A stretch of DNA of 64,000 nucleotides, taken from contig JAOTON010001597.1 of NCBI GenBank assembly GCA_034440635.1, positions 806,001 through 870,000 on the forward strand, written 5' to 3'. The stretch is from Lepas anatifera. Lineage: Eukaryota > Arthropoda > Thecostraca > Lepadidae. Below the pieces are notes generated by a model that was given only the letters and a program-made list of their open reading frames with translations, had not been told where the DNA came from and did not search any database. A program made the position numbers and the translations under genes. Shown here piece by piece: positions 57,468 to 64,000 of this stretch; the stretch's first letter is position 1, and every line of letters begins with the position of its first letter.

Positions 57468-58771
57468 CCCAGTCTGGGGAGCGGCCCTCCGGCGGCGCTC
57501 CCTGTCTAGCCTGTGCTTGCGGACTGAGCTGGTATTTTGTAATGCAGGTGCGCTTCACTGCCGGTGCGAGAAGGGGGCCGGACCGTCGCAGCGGCCGAGT
57601 GTCTCATCGCTTCTGCTCGGCGCTGTGTTACCGCCCCTCTGACTAGGGGGATCCATGTACAAAGGAAGAGCCAGTGGTGCGGCTGGTGTGGCACGGGTAG
57701 GCAGCCGCTCGGTGTACTGCCCGCACCAGGACCGGTCTATGCAGTGTCATTTGTGATAGAATGGGGGGGGGGCAGCACTCCGCACTCTGGATAAAGACGA
57801 CAGGGTATTGAGCTCCGCTGCTGTTTCCATCAGACATGTTGGACACTGCTGCTGTGTTTGTGATCGGATGTGTTGAGATCTGCTGCTGTGTTTCCCATCA
57901 CATATATTGGACACTGCTGCTGTGCTTGTGATCGGATATGTTGAGCTCTGCCGCTGTGTTTCCAATCCGATATACTGGGCTCTGCCGCTGGCCCGTGTCC
58001 TCGCGTGAGACATTTCAGCTGAACACGTGCTGTAAAACATAGGGCATCAATTTGATCCGATAGCGGTGCTTGTAACATTATCGCTCTGACGTTTCGAAGC
58101 TTTAAAGGCCCCCGGCGCGGTCAGTGGAGCTGGCGGAGCCGTCCAGTCAGCAGCGCGCTACCCCTGTCGGTGGCGGGTCCGGCCCGCCGCCCTACCTCTG
58201 CCGCTGAGTCTAGCTGTGTTGTGGGCTTCCCGGTCGCCTCCGTGGCGCGTGCTGCTCGTGTCGGGAACGGTCTGGCCGCAGACGCGGGCTGTTATGTCTG
58301 GACTGACGGCGTGCTGAGTTCTACTTATATGCAGATTTACCGTGATGATGACTCAAGACCGGCGCTGGAGCGGTTTTGTGCGACGCTTCTTTCAGGGCAA
58401 GGTTTCGACCCGGCATGTGATGTATGGCATTGTTTTCGTAAGTTTTGAGCTTTGTCGCGTTACCCAATACAACCGTCACTGCCTCCGACCTCGTCGGCTT
58501 CTGGTCGATTCGTGAGCCGATGCAGCGTCCCAGAGGCCTCTCCACAGCACGGCCCTCTCCGACTCCCCTGAACACACACGAACGAAGCGGTTTACCGCCT
58601 GCTTTGTCGTTGGAGGACGGCTTCGAAACGGGTCAATCTGGGGTGGCTCCGGCTCATATCAAACATATCAATTGACCTGACGCCCCGCAATCCTGGACAA
58701 AACCCAGTCGCGACTGGAAAACCCTTCCAAGCCACCGCGGCAGACACCCGGGTTTCGTTTCCAGGCCTGTA
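57468..58771. other. Interval between convergent TASP1 and PDCD2
   Basis: Contains the 3' ends of both genes and a minisatellite at 57810-57990. No AATAAA is obvious for either gene, and no other coding sequence is recognised. Confidence 0.5.
57810..57990. repeat. ~32 bp degenerate minisatellite
   Basis: About six units of the type TTGAGCTCTGCTGCTGTGTT plus a CCAATCNGATAT-like part lie between TASP1 and PDCD2. Confidence 0.75.
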
Positions 58772-61700
58772 TTACAGCTGTTGTTTCCAGACCAGTTCCG
58801 GCTGATACCTCAGGTCGCCGGCGGGGTCGCAGCTGTCCGAGCAGGTGAAGACGGCCAGGGTGCCCCAGTCCACGCTGTCGCCCGTCTCGTCCAGGTCCAG
58901 GTGGTTCAGCATCTGCGGTAGAATCTGCCGGCGCGCCGGGGACACGGTCACAGCGTGCACGCCGGGGGACACGGTCACAGCGTGCACCAGCGTGCACGCC
59001 GGGGGACACGGTCACAGCGTGCACGCCGGGGGACACGGTCACAGCGTGCACGCCGGGGGACACGGTCACAGCGTGCACGCCGGGGGACACGGTCACAGCG
59101 TGCACGCCGGGGGACACGGTCACAGCGTGCACCGCCGCCTCAGCCGCCCAGAGCTGGAGCAGGTCCGGAACTACCAGCGGGGACGAGGTCGGCTTTTCTG
59201 AGGGTGAACCAATCGCGTTTTGCAATTTATGGGGTGAAATGTACCGTCCTCAAGACCTGACGGTCATATGGTTTTCTGTCACATTTTGTGAAGTCCCCGC
59301 GAAATTATAAAACGACACGAAATTCGTCGTGATTAGTAGTACACAATACCCCAAAAACCCACCGCCGGGCCTTTCTGGGATATTGGGAACTTTCATTAAC
59401 AAACCGTATCAGACTTATCTATTTATCATCCGAAATTCACGCGTACAAACAGCTCATTTCCATACTGCTTTGAAATACATTTCTGGCATGCATTGATTGA
59501 TTGATTGATTATTGGGGCTTAAGGGCGCACCAACCTTAGTGGTTATATAGCGCCCAGTCTGGAACGCATTGCCGCGTTGCATTGTAGCGATGCTATACAA
59601 TACAGAGCTTGTACAATATCGGCCTCTCCCCAAATACATAGATTCTAAAACAAATTCTAGAATTTATGAATAGTTTAAGTAGTTTCACATATTTCTATAC
59701 GCGGCTTTGGGGCCTGCGCTGCCTGTCCAAACGCGACCGTTCTTCCCATACTATGCACCGTAATGTGATCGATGACAACGCCTTAATGCTCCAAACTTTT
59801 ACTGTGGTGTTGTATTATTTCGAATCGAACTTCCCTCACAATCCGGCCGCCCTCGATCACGGCACAGGACATCAAGGGTTCTCAATCAGTGGGAGGGGGC
59901 ATTTGATCGGGAGAGAAAGAGAGGCGACCCGTTGTGGCGGCGTCAGGGGCCAGGGTACCGTCAAATTGTATTGTGCCGGAACTGCTCCTGGCATCGGGGG
60001 AATGAGAGTGGGCGGGGGGAGGCTTTACAGAAGACGCCCGGGAGAGCTTTCATGCTCAATCTGGGGAGGGACACGACTAGGTCGCCTTGCCGGCTCTGGA
60101 TCGGCCTGTAAATCAGGCGGCGTCTGACCTGGAACTCGAAGTGTCGCGGCGCGCCGCAGTGGCAGGGCGGCACGTCGCCGGCGCCCGGCTGCCGCACGCT
60201 GCTGACCCAGAGCGGCTCTCCGCCGCGCCAGTACCGCACCACCTGCTCCGGCTCCCGCGCCACTCGCTTCCGGAAGCGCGCGAACGCGGCGTCGTCGGCG
60301 CCGTCCGACGCCGCCAGCCGGTCCAGCTCGCTGACGTCGGCGTCTGCGGCGCAGAGGAACGGACGGTCTGAGGTGACCGTATTCTCTTTACAGGGCTGCA
60401 CAGAATCTCCATAGATTGTTAAGGTAAGGTTGGCTGGACGGGCGTGATGCTTCGATGGGTAGGCTTCTTTAGTATTTTGTAATCAGATTGAAAAAGGGGC
60501 AGAGCTCAACGGTAACTGCATAACGTTACTCGGCGAAGAACGGCATTAAACTCACAACTCCACGTGGCACGAGCGATAACGAGATGAATCGCTTTGCGTG
60601 CCAAACTTAGAAGTCGTAAGCACACAACGCAGACTTGGCTAAAACCCGAATACACGAAGTTCATTATTTCAGTTATTCTAATTTATATTTCACTTTTTAT
60701 GAGAACCACCACATTCCTGTTCCCTCCCGCTCACCTGGAAGTGATTCGATTTTCTCTTTGAGCTTGAGTGAGTTGTACTCCGCCATCCTATCTTCTTCCG
60801 ACCTCTCCGCGTCTTTCGGGTCCTCTGGTTCATCCTCAGTGACTATCTCGAACTCGGGCAGTAGGAAATGCCCACTGCCGCCGCCCGCAGTGCCTCCGTC
60901 TGAGAAACATACCAGCCGACATCGCATAACAACATGGTATAACGCAGCTAGCCCACGAAGCCACGTGATTCAGGTCTGTGATGTGATGTCTCGTTTTCAT
61001 TCAAAGAACACTTTTATTTAATACCAGTCTCAAACAACTGTTAGTTTGATTGGAAGAACCATGATATGTGGAAGCTGAAAGAATGCATGATGATGGCAGT
61101 GATGAAGATGGAGACGATGATGATGATGGCGGTGATGAAGATGATGATGCTGATTATGAATGCACTAGAGGGTCGTGGGCTCATACGTGACGTACTTCTG
61201 TCTCCCATACCATACACAGATGTACACAAGGGAAAACAACAGCGGTAAGGACGGCGTATAGGTATTATACGGCGACATCACAAATAACGGTGAGCAATTG
61301 CACAAACCAACGGTGCGGCCAAGCTTTAACACCAGGCATACATCAAGCAAAGCAAAAGGTTTCAGGTGTGGTTGCTCACCTCTGCAGAGTTTTTTATGGC
61401 CGCGTTTCCAGTCGAGGGCCTGGTGCTGCCTGCTGCAGTAGTGGACGCGTTTGCAGCCGGCGCACTGTTTGGGTCCGTGGCAGCCGCAGACGGCACACAG
61501 ACGGAGGTAGTGGGAGGCGCTATACTGGTCCTCGCCCACCACCGGCACCTCCTCCTGCGGCGAGTCCGGGTACTGCGGGTTCACCCGCGCCAGCTGACTG
61601 CGCAGCGCCAGCACGCCTCCCTGCGGCTTCTGAGAGCACGCCGGCGTCTTACAGATAAACACGAACACGGTGCGGTGGAAGGCCGAGCTCTTCGCCTCCA

Positions 61701-61926
61701 CGGGAGCGTAGATCTGGCACAGGAACACGTACGGGTTTCCGCAGTGAACGCAGAGCATGGTCTCTGGCGAGGGGAGACGCTCCAGCTCCAGCCAGGCCGG
61801 CCGGCCGCCCACTTTGGTGGGGAAGTAGCGACTGATGAGTTTCCAGGGCTGAGTCGTCTCCACAAAGCCGATCTGTATGTCACTGTTACCGACCTCCTCA
61901 GGGCTGCGCTTCTCAACTGTTGCCAT
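58772..61926 (-). CDS. PDCD2: Programmed cell death protein 2 (MYND zinc finger), complete
   Basis: Minus-strand exons in transcript order are 61926-61380, 60899-60735, 60367-60129 and 58924-58772, giving 367 residues (human 344). The N-terminus has PTKVGGRPAWL and CxxC pairs (CVHCGNPYVFLCQIYAP). A MYND finger follows (CAVCGCHGPKQCAGC, YCSRQHQALDWKRGHKKLC). The later part has LLPEFEIVTEDE, EPEQVVRYWRGGEPLWVSS, CHCGAPRHFEFQ and the end DWGTLAVFTCSDSC...ELVWKQQL. Family members chaperone ribosomal protein uS5 during 40S assembly and were first linked to cell death. Phases agree at every joint. Intron 3 ends with a 27 bp array next to the acceptor; intron 1 has a GAT-rich microsatellite. Confidence 0.94.
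58936..59132. repeat. 27 bp minisatellite abutting a PDCD2 acceptor
   Basis: About seven copies of CGGGGGACACGGTCACAGCG + TGCACGC (plus strand) end about 10 nt from the minus-strand acceptor at 58925-58926. The acceptor itself is not inside the unit. A partial unit at 58981-58990 breaks the register. Confidence 0.95.
59497..59640 (-). mobile_element. SINE-like element with (AATC)n tail, minus strand
   Basis: Reading the minus strand, GGCGCTATATAACCACTAAG leads to GGTGCGCCCTTAAGCCCCAA and an AATCAATCAATCAATC tail. The 3' end resembles that of the SINE at 17344-17530. The head is not recognised. Confidence 0.6.
61084..61165. repeat. GAT/GATGAAGAT microsatellite
   Basis: An imperfect GATGATGATG-rich tract in PDCD2 intron 1, giving Met-rich and Ile-rich spurious frames. 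Confidence 0.9.
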
Positions 61927-64000
61927 CGCTGCTGCCGCTTAACGCTATCGGTTTGGTAACCGGCAGTATACTCCACCACGATCAGTCTGGGGAGAAAAGG
62001 CACCGGTAAATAGACGCCGACAACGTGAAGATCTACACAATTATCCACATAAACAATCTCCAGCAATTCAGTTCAGCAGAAAAGGAAAATAGCACAATCA
62101 AGGACCATGGGAACACATCCGAACAGTCAAAAGGACACTTGTTTACCAGATGCTCTTTTTCTGCTTTGCCAAAAAAAAAACAAAAAAAAACAGGAGGCCA
62201 CGGTCACGTTCTGCAACAGTAATGGCACAACGGCCCCTGCTGCACTGGGAACGGGGAACAGTTATTCAGAACTAAAAAGTCACTGGATCCCCAAGGAGAA
62301 AAATATCAAAGGCTAAGGCTGGGAACCATTGCGAGGCAGCTGGGGCCGAAAAATGGTTACATTTTGAATGTAAAAAATTGTTATGGTTTTAAGTAACTGT
62401 TGTTGGTATGAATGGTGTATGTTGGCTTCCCAGCCTGACGGCATCTCCGACCTTGACCACGGAGGACCTGTGGTGGTGCCGGATTGTAAGTGAACCAGTC
62501 CGCCTCTTCCCCCACTCCGAGTACCCCCTGGTAACACCCGCGTGCTAAACTGCACCCCTCTGTTCGAACCGAGGAATTAAACCTCCCGTAGGAATGCATG
62601 TAACGCCGTTAAAAACGGCCGACGTGGTCAGACCCTCACGAATGACCACTGCGTCGCACCAGCGCCCTCAGGGATTACGAGCGAGAACAGCGTGCGTTTC
62701 GCGAGGTCAGATCCGTGCACCGCCGTGAGACGTATGGGCGGAGTGCAGGCGGCCGCGGGTGCTGTTTTACCACAATCCAGTGTCAACTCGGCGGTCGGGC
62801 AGACAGGAGGCTCGTCTGCCGGCACGCTGCAGCGTAAAAACCAAGGTCACGACCTTGTTATCGCAACGACAGGACAAAGGAGCTACGGGCTCGACAACAC
62901 AGCTCTACGCACTGCTGCTGGCTGTAAGACTCAGCTGCTTTCTTATCACGGGAAACGATCATTTTTGACGCTTTAAATCGACTTCATACAAAATAGCATT
63001 ATTCGAGCCTCAGCTCAAGAAGTTAGGATGCCCTACCATAAACCGTCAGGCTGCAATGTAACAAGACTGTTACTGGACCAGCATGTCAGTGATCACTTTT
63101 CTTTCACAGCAAAAGATACATGCTGAGAATCACATCACCCAACCAGAGCTGCAAGGCATACGTGACTGGTGCGTGGTTTCGTTGGCAAGGGAAGGACTTC
63201 TCGTGCGCACTGCGCAGTTAAGTAATTTGCATAAACCGTACTGTACAGCCGGACGGAACCCAGCACAATTCTCCCTCCGGGTGGTTCTCCGGTTTCCGAT
63301 CGAACGAACAACCCGCAACATATGCAGCACCATGATTGATTGATTATGCAGCACCATGATGTTGCCTAACGATACGTTTATACAATTTCAGTGCTGTTGG
63401 TATTCACTCTAAGCCTGAATATCCCCATGGATGAACGCAGTGCTTTCTGAGCTTACGTTTATGACTATAATACCATCTCACAATTGATCAAATTCCAATA
63501 TCAATTCTCGTCGGATCAGAATATATTCATTATAATATATTTATGAGGTATGTTTATTCGCCGACGCCAAGGGATTCTTCCAGCATATTCTTTGGGCATT
63601 ATTGATATCAGAACACACTGAAACCTAACAAAGGACGTCAAAAGCTGGGACGGGGGGTACGCGTCCCCCGACAAGTGGACTATGTGGGGCGTACCTTCAA
63701 AATGTTGAGATTCAACCATGGATTTTTTATTCTTCTTAACACTACGGACCTGAGTAAATGTTCCCAATTTTAGTGCTGGCGGATTGCCTAGGCAGCGCAT
63801 CCAAAACATTTAAAAGTTAGCTCAGATAACTTCCTAATACCCCCCCTCCACAGCCTGTCATCGTTCAGTCTGCCCCAAACCCCATAATCCTTGCCCAGTA
63901 AAAATCTGAGTTGATGCCCATGAACCCAACCCTACATGAATGTGATGCGAGAAAATCAACACGCTCTACAGAAAAAAATATGACAAGTTATTCTCCACAC
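61927..64000. other. Upstream of PDCD2, no gene recognised
   Basis: Presumed PDCD2 promoter region followed by DNA without recognised coding exons. A poly(A)-rich patch lies at 62169-62190 and a small direct-repeat structure at 63321-63360. Confidence 0.45.

Noticed and set aside
58668..59225. 185-codon minus-strand frame covering the 27 bp array as a PDCD2 exon
   Set aside because: Homology places the last exon at 58924-58772 in another frame; the array is intronic.

Overview
The window is nuclear DNA from an animal. The genes are split by GT-AG introns, exons are GC-rich in AT-richer surroundings, and the gaps hold MITEs, SINE-like elements, a 5'-truncated non-LTR retrotransposon and many minisatellites. 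Protein similarity recalled from memory suggests an invertebrate, perhaps an arthropod such as a crustacean. That placement is an inference and no search was run. The + strand ORFs in the tandem arrays are not genes.

Layout: 1-6927 (+) holds the 3' seven coding exons of the PP2A scaffold subunit A (PR65); the gene starts left of the window. About 8.6-36.8 kb (+) holds a long gene for an apparently secreted or membrane-anchored, Ser/Thr- and acid-rich mucin-like protein. It has a signal-peptide exon at 18716-18815, a small exon at 19290-19387, an 11.4 kb intron and a 6 kb terminal exon. 37-48 kb is gene-poor and packed with transposable elements: TTAA-bounded AGGTCA-rich MITEs, a nested LINE fragment, a large inverted repeat and a hAT-type MITE. 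49354-57467 (+) holds complete Taspase 1 in nine coding exons. 58772-61926 (-) holds complete PDCD2 in four coding exons, convergent with TASP1. 62-64 kb shows no recognisable gene.

The most striking pattern is that tandem arrays repeatedly sit directly against 3' splice sites. In three introns (PP2A-A exons at 1034 and 2748, TASP1 exon at 55773) the repeat unit includes the acceptor AG and the first 9-24 nt of the next exon. The intron therefore carries trains of decoy acceptors, most of which run into an in-frame stop. Three further introns (acceptors at 5900, 54211 and, on the minus strand, 58924) have arrays ending within about 25 nt of the AG. One small array lies near a donor (3608); none includes a donor.

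The three recognised genes are unrelated housekeeping functions: phosphatase scaffold, Thr-protease and a MYND-domain ribosome-biogenesis/apoptosis-linked protein. They form no operon or pathway. The mucin-like gene has two reading-frame breaks in its last exon that need checking.
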